From positions 1,008,418 through 1,072,417 of the forward strand of contig CM030940.1 of the NCBI GenBank assembly GCA_018136815.1: a DNA stretch of 64,000 bases. Direction: 5' to 3'. Under the pieces are notes generated by a model that had not been told where the DNA came from, searched no databases, and was given only the letters and a program-made list of their open reading frames with translations. This document shows positions 9,584 to 18,719 of the stretch, one piece after another. The stretch is from Isochrysis galbana. Its lineage: Eukaryota > Haptophyta > Isochrysidales > Isochrysidaceae. Numbering within the stretch: the stretch's first letter is position 1; every line of letters starts with the position of its first letter. The translations under genes and the position numbers were made by a program.

Positions 9584-9866
9584 GGCTGGGCGGATCGGGA
9601 TGGATAGGCTGGGGCTGGGGGATTGGAGAGGTTTGGTATTGAGGTAGTGTTGAGAACGAGGGACGAGAACGGGAACGAGAACGAGAACGAGAGCGACGAA
9701 CGAAGAACGACAGACGACAGACGGCTAGGGGCCAATGGACCGACGAGATGACACTACACTCACGTCAACACCCTCCACACTAACGTATCCCTATCACGGA
9801 ACGCACAGGAACCCGCTGGCAGATCGAACAAGGAAGAGAATGCCGACAAGAGAGCGACGGGGCGAC
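9584..9866. other. intergenic, nothing recognised
   Basis: A GAACGAGAACGAGA microsatellite-like stretch occupies 9655-9710, followed by mixed sequence up to the solo-LTR-like repeat. No coding region is supported. Confidence 0.3.
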
Positions 9867-10258
9867 GGACGATCCGACGGGGCGACAGTTACGCACGGGA
9901 ATAAGGAGGGAATCTTTCGAAAACCCTTAAGTGATTTGATGAAGACCGAAGTAAAATAGCGCCACGGTATAATCCAACGGCCAACACCTGAGGGGGAATC
10001 AGGGTCACACATGGGGGCGGTTCCTTGCACCAGCGATACCTGATCGCGCGACTTAGCCTAAAACGCGAGGAGCACGCAAGGAGGTAAGCCAGGTGAGGGG
10101 CAAGCAGGCGACAAAGGAGGCGACAAAGGAGGCGAGGGCAACAAGGGCGAATGGGCGAATGTAGAACCCTGCGACGGTGACTCGTGGCTAGCCTGCAAGG
10201 AGGGAACATTGAAACGCAAACAACTTCTAAAACAAAAAGGTCGATCGCGGATGCGACA
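9867..10258. mobile_element. solo-LTR-like repeat, copy 1
   Basis: About 392 bp nearly identical to 55003-55401. It shares the start GACGATCCGACGGGGCGAC, the body with GATTTGATGAAGACCG and the end GGTCGATCGCGGATGCGACA. It lies immediately next to the transposase-like ORF that the LINE interrupts. No TSD is evident for this copy. It is treated as a fossil of an LTR-type element; its internal region was not found. Confidence 0.7.
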
Positions 10259-10317
10259 TACTCAAATGGTAGGTCTCGTCCTACCTTGGAGACCTTTGGT
10301 TTGTCGGCACAACCAGT

Positions 10318-10341
10318 CAACTAACTTTATAGTTGGTCGCC
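10318..10341 (+). promoter_or_regulatory. 5'-terminal hairpin of LINE-A
   Basis: CAACTA (10318-10323) pairs with TAGTTG (10330-10335) around the loop ACTTTA. GTCGCC then leads directly into the ATG at 10342. The hairpin is the very first sequence after the TSD, so it is the 5' terminus of the transposed RNA. Related copies keep this arrangement with other stem sequences, which argues for RNA structure. Its role (translation start, RNP assembly or end recognition) is inferred only. Confidence 0.75.
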
Positions 10342-13300
10342 ATGGAGCGCGCCGCCGCTCCCCACCTCTCCTTCGGGCCCCCCGCCGCGGGCGCCCCCCC
10401 AGTACCCATGGAGCTGTCGCTGGCGAAGCGACCGCGTCCGCCCGCAGAGGCCGAGCAGGTGAGCGCGACCCCAGTCGCGCCGCACGGCCCGTGGCCCCGG
10501 CCACACCAGCCACAACAGCCATGCTGGGCCACCCCATGGTGGGCCACAGGCTGTGGGAGACAAGGAGACAGTACCACACAAGCCGAACCACTCCTCCACC
10601 AGGCATGCCTTATGGCAGAGGCCTCTCCCGCCCTGGGGAAGGCCGCGCTGCCCTGGCAGCGCGGCCCGAGACCGGGTGGCCCTTATGGGCACAAATCCAA
10701 CAACAACAACAAAGCGCACAAAGACACTGACCCACAAACAACACAGCACAACAACACACGGACGAGAGACTGCTTGGTTGCGTCTCGGGACGCACACCAC
10801 ACCGCCCCAACAAATGCCCACACGGACCCACACATAGCCTCACCGCCCTCGACCGCCCTTGCCACTCAGGAGCCGCCCTCAGATGAGGAGCAAGTCCACA
10901 TGGAGTCAGACGCAACTTTCGACTTGTCCTTCCACCAGGAGGGCGACTACACCTTCCTGGAGACCACCGTCTACGCTGCAATTGTGGAGCTCCTCTTGGA
11001 GCTCGAAGGTGTCGACCCTGAGCCGGACTTTTGGGCCCGCTCCATCCGCGGACCATGGCACATCGCCGTGAACGAAGACTGCGCGCAACAATTCAAGGAG
11101 CGATATGGCGACATCACCACACTCCGCGTCAACCAAACCGACATTTCGGTCAACATTAAAGTCGAATCCATCGATGAGAAGATCAACAAAAAAGGCTCCT
11201 CGTCGCGCAAGGCGCTGTATAACGCCCTTCAAGATGTCGCGGCACATTTGGTCATCGAAGCCGAAGGCCTAGCGCAAGCGGCCCAAATCAATCTAAGCGC
11301 AATCATCCTCGCAATCGAAAAGGTAGGACTTACCTTCTTAAAGGGCAACCGCGAGCGCATGAAGCTCGAAGGCGGAGCCGGCACGTTCGTATCTAAGGCG
11401 GCCTACTCGACCCGCTGGCATCTTTATGTCTCGGCGGGCCAAGGCTCGTTCCTCGACGGAAGCTTCCCCCGAAAGCTGCTGCTTCAAACTGGCGGGAAGA
11501 CTATCCCGGTCAACTACGCCGTTAGAGCGTGCAAGGAGATCAGCATGCCGGCAACCATCCAGTCTACCCACAAGCTCATGATCCACGGCAGCCTGCGGGG
11601 CTGCAAAGGCTGGAGACCGGAGGTGGCGAAAGGCCTCCCTAACTCGGCCCGCATCTGCGAATGCGAGCAAGAAGCGGCAAAGCGCCGCGCACGAAATGAA
11701 GCACAACGTCTTAACCCCCGCCCGAAATCGGCACACGAGGCCCTGGGGAAAGGTCCCCCCAAGCAATGTGCGCGCTTCACTCAGGGGCTGTGCCTCAGGA
11801 ACAAGCGCGGAGTGCGATGCAATCTTTCACACGATGTTCCAGGAGCGTGGATCGACAATAAGTGCACGATCCGCTGCCACCTTCATCCGCATAAGAAGAT
11901 TCCGGGCGTCTGTTTGAACGGCCCGGCGTGCCTCTTCCTCCACCCAGAGTACGCGAAAGCAATCGCGGCCGCGGCCACCGTGCTCGCCATAGTGAGAGCG
12001 ATGCCCCTACGCCCAAGACTAAGGTTTGACTCCACCCTTGGATACCCAGGTGAAGGACCCATCCGCGTTGCGACGTACAACATCAACGGCACCAAGGGCG
12101 GCAAGCTAGCCGCCGTGCTATCACAAGCGCGGAAAGCGAAAGTGGACGTTCTACTCCTACAGGAGCTACACGCCTACGAGGACGGCTCGCACCTCCGGGC
12201 CCATAGGACAGCCGCCATGCTAGGATGGCTGTGGTTTGCCGCCCCAGGAGAGCTAGGGGACCCTGCTAGCGGAGTCGCGGTGGCGATCAGAGAAACAGCT
12301 GAAAGGATAGCCGCTAGGAAGGAGACCCTAGAAGTGATGTTAAAAGGGAGATGTATATCAGTGAGAATAAACATAGACGACATACAATATCGTATAATAT
12401 CCATATATCTCAGCGCACAACCCGGGCCTCGCGGAAGGCAAATAGCCGAACTTAGCCAAAAGCTAGCCACTCTCGACCCTACTCCAACTATAATTGGGGG
12501 CGACTTGAACTGCGTAGAGAACAACGCACACGACACCCGAAGAGTGGGCGACACGCCCTACTCCAATACACACGGCGAAAAATGGAAAGCACTAGCTAGA
12601 AGGCATAGACTCCAGGACGCCCATCATACGATGCGCTTGGGACCAAACGCTGGCTACACGAGAATGGCCGCCACCATCCACACGAGAATTGATCGCATAT
12701 ACCATAGCAAAGACACAGATGCCTTTCAATGGCAGCAGCATGGACCGTGCCCGGACTTGTTTTCCGGCAAAGCCGCGTCCGACCACCTCCCCGTCCTTGC
12801 CCTTTTTGAAACGCCGAGTTACAGGAAGGGAAGGAACTTCGACAAGCCGATAGACTTAGGCATAATACACGAGAAGGGAGCGCTGAAAACGGTAGAACTA
12901 TTGCTCCAAACCGCCAGCCGAAAGCTTGGCGAGGGGAAAGACATAGAGACTGTATGGGCCGATACTAAAGAGAACATAGCTACATTCCTGAGGGAGGAGA
13001 CGGCGGCGAGACGAAAACCTACCATACAATCTGAGCTGGAGCTCAAAGCCGTGAGACTCAATATTCGTCTTGCGAAACGAGGACCGGATGAGAGACTCAC
13101 GGCGGAGCTCGCGAAAACGCAATTGGAGCTAGCGGAGGAGAGGGGAAGAATTCCGCTCAAAAACCTCCCGCTCTATCGACAGCTCCGCCGAGAAGACTTA
13201 CACTCAAAAGAGTTTTTTGCACAGCTAAAATCACGTAAATGGAAAGCAAGCGTTAAGGAGCTATACCGCACGGGAACATGGGACGCTCCCGTGCACTCTC

Positions 13301-15108
13301 AGAACGACACAGTTACTGCGGACAAAGAAATAAGAAGGGAATTTCGCAAATACTATGTTTGGTTGTATTCCCCCAAAAGCGCTCAGCGCATACCCCAACT
13401 GGAGGCGACGCTGGCTGATCGCCCGCTAGGCGACCTGGATCGCCGAAGGCTGGAGGGCGCCATCGACGTAGAAGAAACCAGACAGGCCATAAAGAGCATC
13501 GGCTCGGGAAAGAGCGCGGGCCCGGATGGGTTGCCGGCAGAAGTGTATAAGGCGCATGAGAAGTTAGCAGCACCGCTGCTAACACAGCTATACAACCAAG
13601 CGCTAGTCACAGGAACCCTGGCGTTCACTTTAAGGGAAGGCGACATAATACTGCTATACAAGAAAGGCGACGCGCGAGATCCGCGCAACTATAGGCCTAT
13701 CACATTGCTACAGAGCGACTATAAAATACTAGCCAAAATACTGACGAACAGACTTAGTAAAGTGATAGGAAAAATAATATCGGAAAACCAACTGGGATTC
13801 GTGCCAAAGAGGCTCATTAGCGAAGCTACGCACCTCCTCCAACTCACAAGGGCTTATCTAGACGAGACCGGGGACCCGGGATTGCTGCTAGCCCTAGACT
13901 GGGAGAAGGCTTTCGATAGAGTAAGCTGGGAATTCTATCATTTGGCACTCAAGCTACTTAACTTCGGGCCTAACTTTCAGACGCTAGCGAAAGCGCTTAC
14001 GAGTGAGGACGCTCGGCCAATACGCACGATCAAAACCAACGGCGGGAGGAGCTACCCCTTCACAGTAGGGAGCGGCATGCCGCAAGGCTGCCCGCTGTCC
14101 CCTCTCACATTTCTCCTGACAACGGAGGCACTCACCCGGGCCATCAACGGGGACGAAGACATAGCTGGGGTGAACCTGAACGGCTATAGCCTAAAGATAA
14201 GCCAATTTGCCGATGACACGGCGCTGATAGCAAGAGATTATAAGAGTCTTCAGAGATCCCTGGAATGGGTGGAGCTACACGAAAAAGCAACGGGAGGCAA
14301 GACAAACACAAACAAATTTCAAGGCCTGAGGATGGGGTCCCAAAGATTGCGAAAACCGCCATGGAACATGCGCAAGTATAACTGGATAAACAACGCAGAA
14401 TACCTAACCGTGTTGGGCGTCCCCTTGGGCGCACCGGAGGCCCTCAAGCCCTTTTGGTCAAGTCTGGCGGACAAAATCGAAGACAGAGTCGCCAAACTAG
14501 CACCGGTTACTAACTATATGACGATCTTCGGGCGAACGTCCGTGGCAAACTTCATGATATATGGAATGCCCAGATACTGGCTGCAAACATTGGCCGCCCC
14601 CAAGTGGTTCCACTCACGGGTACAAAGAGCAGTAGACGCCGTCCTCTGGACTAGCCCGTACACTAACAAACAGAGCAAATGGATGAAATACCCATGCTAC
14701 GTCACAACACACGAGAAAAGCGCGACCAGAACACTGGGGCTGGGACTCCTAGATTGGTCGGCCCACGTAAAAGCACTACAAGCCAAATGGATCCTGAACT
14801 ACTTGAATGCGCGGAAAGCACTACGGAAACATGGCCTCGATGCCTGGTTCTGCAGGACCGGTCTGGGAAGAGGCGCTGTCCTCTCTGCGATCCCTATGAC
14901 AGCGTTGACGGGCAGCATTAGAGGAAACCCGGCACTTCCAACCTTCTGGAAAGAGGCCCTCGCGAATTTTAGAGACCTCGACATAAAACCCTCCTTCCTT
15001 ACGCGGGAAGGCGCGCTCTCACAGCCAATATGGCACAACATACACATCCCCCCCCTGCGATACGAGCCCCGTGGGCGCGCCTATGGGAATCATTACATAC
15101 CAACGTAG
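10342..15108 (+). CDS. LINE-A main polyprotein: zinc fingers, APE endonuclease, reverse transcriptase
   Basis: 1,588 aa from the ATG at 10342, six bases after the hairpin; a longer in-frame start upstream would lie inside the hairpin. Order: Pro-rich N-terminus (1-170); a gag/ORF1-like region (170-460); two CCCH-type zinc fingers (about 470-535, around CARFTQGLC and CHLHPHKK); an APE-type endonuclease (about 574-800) with QELHAYEDG, GGDLNC and the SDHLP signature; a coiled linker; a reverse transcriptase (about 1050-1330) with RNYRPITLLQ, the LDWEKAFD block, GMPQGCPLSPL and the catalytic FADD near 14206. The endonuclease nicks target DNA and the RT copies the RNA from the nick. ORF1 and ORF2 functions are fused in one frame, which is unusual for L1-like elements. 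No RNase H was recognised. The frame ends at 15108 and continues functionally in the overlapping -1 frame. Confidence 0.93.
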   Translation: MERAAAPHLSFGPPAAGAPPVPMELSLAKRPRPPAEAEQVSATPVAPHGPWPRPHQPQQPCWATPWWATGCGRQGDSTTQAEPLLHQACLMAEASPALGKAALPWQRGPRPGGPYGHKSNNNNKAHKDTDPQTTQHNNTRTRDCLVASRDAHHTAPTNAHTDPHIASPPSTALATQEPPSDEEQVHMESDATFDLSFHQEGDYTFLETTVYAAIVELLLELEGVDPEPDFWARSIRGPWHIAVNEDCAQQFKERYGDITTLRVNQTDISVNIKVESIDEKINKKGSSSRKALYNALQDVAAHLVIEAEGLAQAAQINLSAIILAIEKVGLTFLKGNRERMKLEGGAGTFVSKAAYSTRWHLYVSAGQGSFLDGSFPRKLLLQTGGKTIPVNYAVRACKEISMPATIQSTHKLMIHGSLRGCKGWRPEVAKGLPNSARICECEQEAAKRRARNEAQRLNPRPKSAHEALGKGPPKQCARFTQGLCLRNKRGVRCNLSHDVPGAWIDNKCTIRCHLHPHKKIPGVCLNGPACLFLHPEYAKAIAAAATVLAIVRAMPLRPRLRFDSTLGYPGEGPIRVATYNINGTKGGKLAAVLSQARKAKVDVLLLQELHAYEDGSHLRAHRTAAMLGWLWFAAPGELGDPASGVAVAIRETAERIAARKETLEVMLKGRCISVRINIDDIQYRIISIYLSAQPGPRGRQIAELSQKLATLDPTPTIIGGDLNCVENNAHDTRRVGDTPYSNTHGEKWKALARRHRLQDAHHTMRLGPNAGYTRMAATIHTRIDRIYHSKDTDAFQWQQHGPCPDLFSGKAASDHLPVLALFETPSYRKGRNFDKPIDLGIIHEKGALKTVELLLQTASRKLGEGKDIETVWADTKENIATFLREETAARRKPTIQSELELKAVRLNIRLAKRGPDERLTAELAKTQLELAEERGRIPLKNLPLYRQLRREDLHSKEFFAQLKSRKWKASVKELYRTGTWDAPVHSQNDTVTADKEIRREFRKYYVWLYSPKSAQRIPQLEATLADRPLGDLDRRRLEGAIDVEETRQAIKSIGSGKSAGPDGLPAEVYKAHEKLAAPLLTQLYNQALVTGTLAFTLREGDIILLYKKGDARDPRNYRPITLLQSDYKILAKILTNRLSKVIGKIISENQLGFVPKRLISEATHLLQLTRAYLDETGDPGLLLALDWEKAFDRVSWEFYHLALKLLNFGPNFQTLAKALTSEDARPIRTIKTNGGRSYPFTVGSGMPQGCPLSPLTFLLTTEALTRAINGDEDIAGVNLNGYSLKISQFADDTALIARDYKSLQRSLEWVELHEKATGGKTNTNKFQGLRMGSQRLRKPPWNMRKYNWINNAEYLTVLGVPLGAPEALKPFWSSLADKIEDRVAKLAPVTNYMTIFGRTSVANFMIYGMPRYWLQTLAAPKWFHSRVQRAVDAVLWTSPYTNKQSKWMKYPCYVTTHEKSATRTLGLGLLDWSAHVKALQAKWILNYLNARKALRKHGLDAWFCRTGLGRGAVLSAIPMTALTGSIRGNPALPTFWKEALANFRDLDIKPSFLTREGALSQPIWHNIHIPPLRYEPRGRAYGNHYIPT

Positions 15109-16355
15109 TTCACAACGTCTTCAAGGACGGCGCCCTTACGACGCCGTACAGCAAGGAAGAGTGCTCGGCATATGTAGAGCACCTGCCCGAAACCTTCATG
15201 CACGAAGGCCGCGTGATACATAAAAAGGAATTTCTTGACTCATGGGACATAGTCGTAGATTATGCAACAAGACTGTTAGAGCGAGCGAAAGAGCGCCCCC
15301 CCCAAGACACTAAAGGAGAGGAGCCGCACGCTTGCGGCACCCAGCCACAGGAGCCAGGGGATGCGCTATCTCGCAGAGAAGTTAGAGTCACGGAAGACGA
15401 AAGATTCATAAGCAGATTCAACAACATCTGGCTACACGCTGACACCGATTATTTAGGAGAGATAGCCGGCACCGGGAATGTGGCGGAAGCCGAAGAAATC
15501 CAATACTACCACCAACCGGCAAAATGGGAGGGCGGATATAAAGGCCCGAGATTCATGGAATACCCTCTAGCGGATGAATACGCCATACGAAAAGGAAGGA
15601 TCGCGCTGGACGCGATCTCCGTCTCCGACATCACCAAAGAAGTGATCAAAACGAATCGGAAAAACGCCCCACAAGCGGCGAGGTCCGCGTGGGAGAATAG
15701 ACTTAGCATCACGAAAGAGGAATGGAAACACATAGCTAGACTATACACAATGCCGTTGCTAAAACACACGGATAAACACTTACACTTCAAACATATCACG
15801 CACAGGAGGATCGGCACTAGAAACAGATTCCCAGACAGCCCGACAGACAAATGTAGACTGTGCCACGGCCACCGAGAAGACTCGTGCCATCTAGCATGGT
15901 GCCCCGCGACGAAAACGATATTCGAAACAATAGACGCCCTTACAAAACACACGCCTACTGCTAAGAGATCGAGTGCACAGAAAGTGAAAGATAGACTCTT
16001 CGCATACCCCGGTACGAACACTCCCGATAGCCTAAAAGCGCTCTACATAATAGCATGGAAACATATAATAAAAGACTTCTACAGAGTAGAGTTCGAGGCG
16101 CACAAATACCACTATATACCAGTCCTGGAGTCCACGCTGATAAGATTCGCCACCCTGGTCCGAGGCACTAACTCGCCGGATCCTTACAATTCTATGCGCA
16201 CGTATAAGGCCGCTCAGGGGAGAAAACCTAAGATCAAAAAAGCGACAGAACTCAGCAGCCCTATATTTACTGAGGATGAACAAGGTAGGCTACAACCAAG
16301 TAAAGAATTTGGCCTCGTAGCAGAAGCCCTCGGCCTAGCTGAGAGGCTCGCATGA
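15030..16355 (+). CDS. LINE-A C-terminal ORF with zf-RVT-like zinc knuckle
   Basis: 441 aa from the first ATG in the -1 frame relative to the RT ORF, overlapping it by 79 bp. Homology with other copies suggests its true N-terminus is the continuation of the RT polyprotein: the sequence from RLWESLHTN onward fits directly after the RT frame's RYEPRG. Around residues 255-290 it has the HRRIGTRNRF stretch and a zinc knuckle, CRLCHGHREDSCHLAWC, typical of the zf-RVT region that follows RT in L1-like elements. The C-terminus ends ALGLAERLA, as in the partial copies at 4718, 30130, 46500 and 63068. A C8 run at 15048-15055 lies at the frame junction, so -1 frameshifting or a one-base indel would join the two ORFs. 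Confidence 0.85.
   Translation: MAQHTHPPPAIRAPWARLWESLHTNVVHNVFKDGALTTPYSKEECSAYVEHLPETFMHEGRVIHKKEFLDSWDIVVDYATRLLERAKERPPQDTKGEEPHACGTQPQEPGDALSRREVRVTEDERFISRFNNIWLHADTDYLGEIAGTGNVAEAEEIQYYHQPAKWEGGYKGPRFMEYPLADEYAIRKGRIALDAISVSDITKEVIKTNRKNAPQAARSAWENRLSITKEEWKHIARLYTMPLLKHTDKHLHFKHITHRRIGTRNRFPDSPTDKCRLCHGHREDSCHLAWCPATKTIFETIDALTKHTPTAKRSSAQKVKDRLFAYPGTNTPDSLKALYIIAWKHIIKDFYRVEFEAHKYHYIPVLESTLIRFATLVRGTNSPDPYNSMRTYKAAQGRKPKIKKATELSSPIFTEDEQGRLQPSKEFGLVAEALGLAERLA
15048..15055 (+). other. C8 run at the LINE-A frame junction (possible -1 slip site)
   Basis: Eight consecutive C. In the RT frame they read (at)C CCC CCC C(tg), matching the X-XXY-YYZ layout of a -1 slippery heptamer. The downstream ORF is in the -1 frame. 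It could equally be a replication or sequencing indel in a homopolymer. Confidence 0.45.
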
Positions 16356-16701
16356 ATAGACACGACAACCCGCTCCGACCGTATGACATCGACCATAATT
16401 ACGGACATACCGGATATACGGACGCACACATTAGTACGACTACACCCCGAAGCACTCACAGTATCAACAGGTCACTCAACGGAACAGGAGGGAGGCGAGA
16501 ACATACCGTTGGGGACAGGTGCACCCCGCTTGACTCGGACCCCCCAAACGACCCGGGCCCCTAAGTAGAGCACGAGGGGAGTTGCCGCAAGGCAGGGAGT
16601 GAGGGAGTGGGAGGAGAAAGAGCGTGGCTTCGTGAGTGTCTTCCATTGCCACGGGCGAGGCGAGGATATTAAAAAGTTTTTTTTTTGTCGGCACAACCAG
16701 T

Positions 16702-17061
16702 GGCCTGCATATGTCCACAATAAGTGTCCACAACAACAGGGAGGAAGTGACTCAACTTTTCCAAGGATTGATAGCGCTTGCGGTCCGAAGGAAGATTCAA
16801 GCAATCTTCCCCACACGCATCACTCTGCTCAAAGAGGATGTCTTGCCGTGCACCACTCTTGCGTAGAATGTCGAGCTCCACACGCTGACCTAAACCTAAA
16901 AACCATTGTGCGTGCTCCTTCATCTGCTTGTACACATCAAGCATAGTCGTCCTGTCTCTAGCTCGGAGCGCCTCGCGGTACGCAAGACGGAAACGTTGGC
17001 AAGTCGGGCACTCGTTGAAGCTTCTATTCTTCGCCCTCATGCGCAGCTTCAGAGGTAGCAA
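16702..17061 (-). pseudogene. transposase-like ORF (DUF7869-type resemblance) split by LINE-A
   Basis: About 120 residues starting MLPLKLRMRAKNRSFNEC, with a CPTCQRF zinc-ribbon-like motif followed by a charged helical stretch and VVVDTYCGHMQATGCADK. On the far side of the LINE the same frame resumes (10300-10259) as PKVSKVGRDLPFEY and then enters the solo-LTR-like repeat. One TSD copy is shared, so the LINE interrupted an open frame. The CxxC-plus-helix layout resembles transposon-linked proteins common in algae (DUF7869-type), but the assignment is tentative. Only a fragment is present. Confidence 0.5.
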
Positions 17062-17499
17062 CCTTAAAGATGCATAGATATAGAGTAGTAGGCCGACACA
17101 TCACGCATCACGAGTTACAAGACGGCCCGAATAGGTAAACCTCCCATAGCTATTGTGGCAGTGCACCAAAGACACAGATATGCACAGATGACGAGACCAC
17201 GGCATAAGAAGTAACAAGATGTGTGAACGATGACAAAAACGCAGGGTGCAATATGTACGACAAGATGCGCCCCACGGTCTTAACTTTCGACGGCTAGCAC
17301 GGCTAGCCTAAGAGCGCAAATTAGTGGACACTAGCTTGAAAGCCACAGACTGGTACTTTGCAGCCTGAGCTCACATTCCAAGCGAGACGTTCTGCATTGC
17401 GGTAAGTCCAACAGGATGATGCTAAAAACCCACTGAACTGCAACAAAACGGGTTGAACGCGTCCCCAAGCCCGCTAGGCCTCTTGGGGTGAGCCACGAT
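17062..17499. other. intergenic, nothing recognised
   Basis: This is the stretch between the transposase-like ORF and the 3' end of the MYB gene. No repeats, RNA genes or coding exons are visible. It probably contains the MYB 3' UTR (minus strand). Confidence 0.35.
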
Positions 17500-18719
17500 T
17501 CACATGGCAGCGACGGCGGAGAGCATGCCGAGGGAGCCAGCGATCGCACACGCGGGTGCAGCGACGCCCATGGCCGCTGGTGTGGCGGCAGCCTCGGACC
17601 CGATGGCAAAACTGCCCAAGCAAACAGCGGCCTCCATGCGGCGTGCTGAGGATGAGCGGTCCTTGTACTTCTTTGCGTCGACCAGTAGTGAGCGAGCAGC
17701 CCGAGGCCTCTTTGGCATCTTCCCGGAAGAGAGGCTCTGCACGAGCGACATGGCCGCGCGGAATCCCGCCGGAGATGTTAGCCGCTCGTCGTCCGTCGCA
17801 GCGAGGCTGCTCAGAAGGTCCAGCCCACCCACCGCCTGCGTCAACATAGGCTCCTTGCTGACCTTGCTTGCCTTGGGCGCGCGCTCAAGGTTCGCAGGTG
17901 CCTTTCGCTTGACTCGCGCCTCTCGCGGATTGAGCCCCGTAGCGAGCAAGTGCCTGGCGAGCTCAGCCGCTCCCATCGTGGACATGTCGATGGAAGATCC
18001 GCTCACATCCTCAGCAGGTTCGGCAGCTCCAGGCTGGTTCTTGTCGCTGCGCTTTTGCATGCGCACTAGCTTGCGCGTGGCGGAGTTCCAGCGGTTCTTG
18101 ATGGCATTATCAGTGCGGCCTGGGATGAGTTTGACGATATGGGCCCACTTCGTCCCATGCTCGGCAACCGCCTCCATGATAAGCCGGTCCTGAGAGCGTG
18201 GGGCAATGAGGAGGAAATTGATGCCTACGATAGACTCCAACGCACCTTCAGGGGCCGACTGCTTGAGAGGTCCGAGTCAATACGACGGAAGGCTCGTGCG
18301 TGGGAATCGCGCACCTCCTCCTCCGTGAAGTTCTCCTTCTTGACCTCTGGCGACAGGTGGTTGTGCCACCGTTCACGGCACTGCTTGCCGACGCGTCCAG
18401 GCAGGTGGAGGGCAATCTGGGACCAGGCAGAGGGCCCGTGGGTCTGGACCATGGCGAGCAGCTTGGCGTCCTCCTCCGGTGTCCATGCCTGCTTCTTGAT
18501 CGCCTTTTGCTGCGGCTGCTCGGTGGGCGGGATGGCCAGGAGGGCAGAGTGCAACACAGCTGGCGCAGGGTCTGCTGCGCCTCTGCCCAGCCTCCATGGT
18601 GCGACATGCGAGGGTGCGGTGTCGGGCGTGGCCTCAGGAATGGCCGTTAGCTCATCTCTGTGCACCTGCACCTGCAACCTCACGTCCATGGAAGGCGAGT
18701 GCGGGCTGGCGGGAAACAT
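17500..18719 (-). CDS. R2R3-type MYB transcription factor (c-Myb/3R-like repeats)
   Basis: Two exons on the minus strand: 18719-18315 and 18189-17500, with intron 18190-18314 (125 bp, GT..AG, phase 0). Removing it joins ...NFTEEE to DRLIMEAV and restores a perfect second repeat. Total is 364 aa. Residues ~76-126 are repeat R2 (KQAWTPEEDAKLL, CRERWHNHLSPEV) and ~129-177 are R3 (GRTDNAIKNRWNS). The three spaced aromatic/hydrophobic residues of each helix-turn-helix are visible. The GKQCRERWHNHL and GRTDNAIKN motifs are those of animal c-Myb and plant 3R-MYB rather than typical plant R2R3 factors. No R1 repeat is seen in the first exon. It should be a nuclear DNA-binding protein, often tied to the cell cycle in this subfamily. 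The C-terminal ~190 residues are low complexity. A CT-rich tract lies upstream. Confidence 0.9.

Larger units (their letters stand above)
10301..16701 (+). mobile_element. nearly complete LINE-A (APE-type non-LTR retrotransposon) with 17-bp TSD
   Basis: The element is 10318-16684 (6,367 bp). It is flanked by perfect direct repeats TTGTCGGCACAACCAGT at 10301-10317 and 16685-16701. The 5' end starts exactly with the CAACTA/TAGTTG hairpin. There are two long ORFs (10342-15108 and 15030-16355), then a ~330-bp 3' UTR with the shared CCCCTAAGTAGAGCACGAGG box (16559-) and an end GATATTAAAAAG plus T-run. Perfect TSDs, an intact 5' end and long open frames indicate recent insertion. The target was a minus-strand transposase-like ORF whose two halves now lie on either side. 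This copy is the best local candidate for the enzyme source that mobilises the shorter relatives. Confidence 0.93.
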
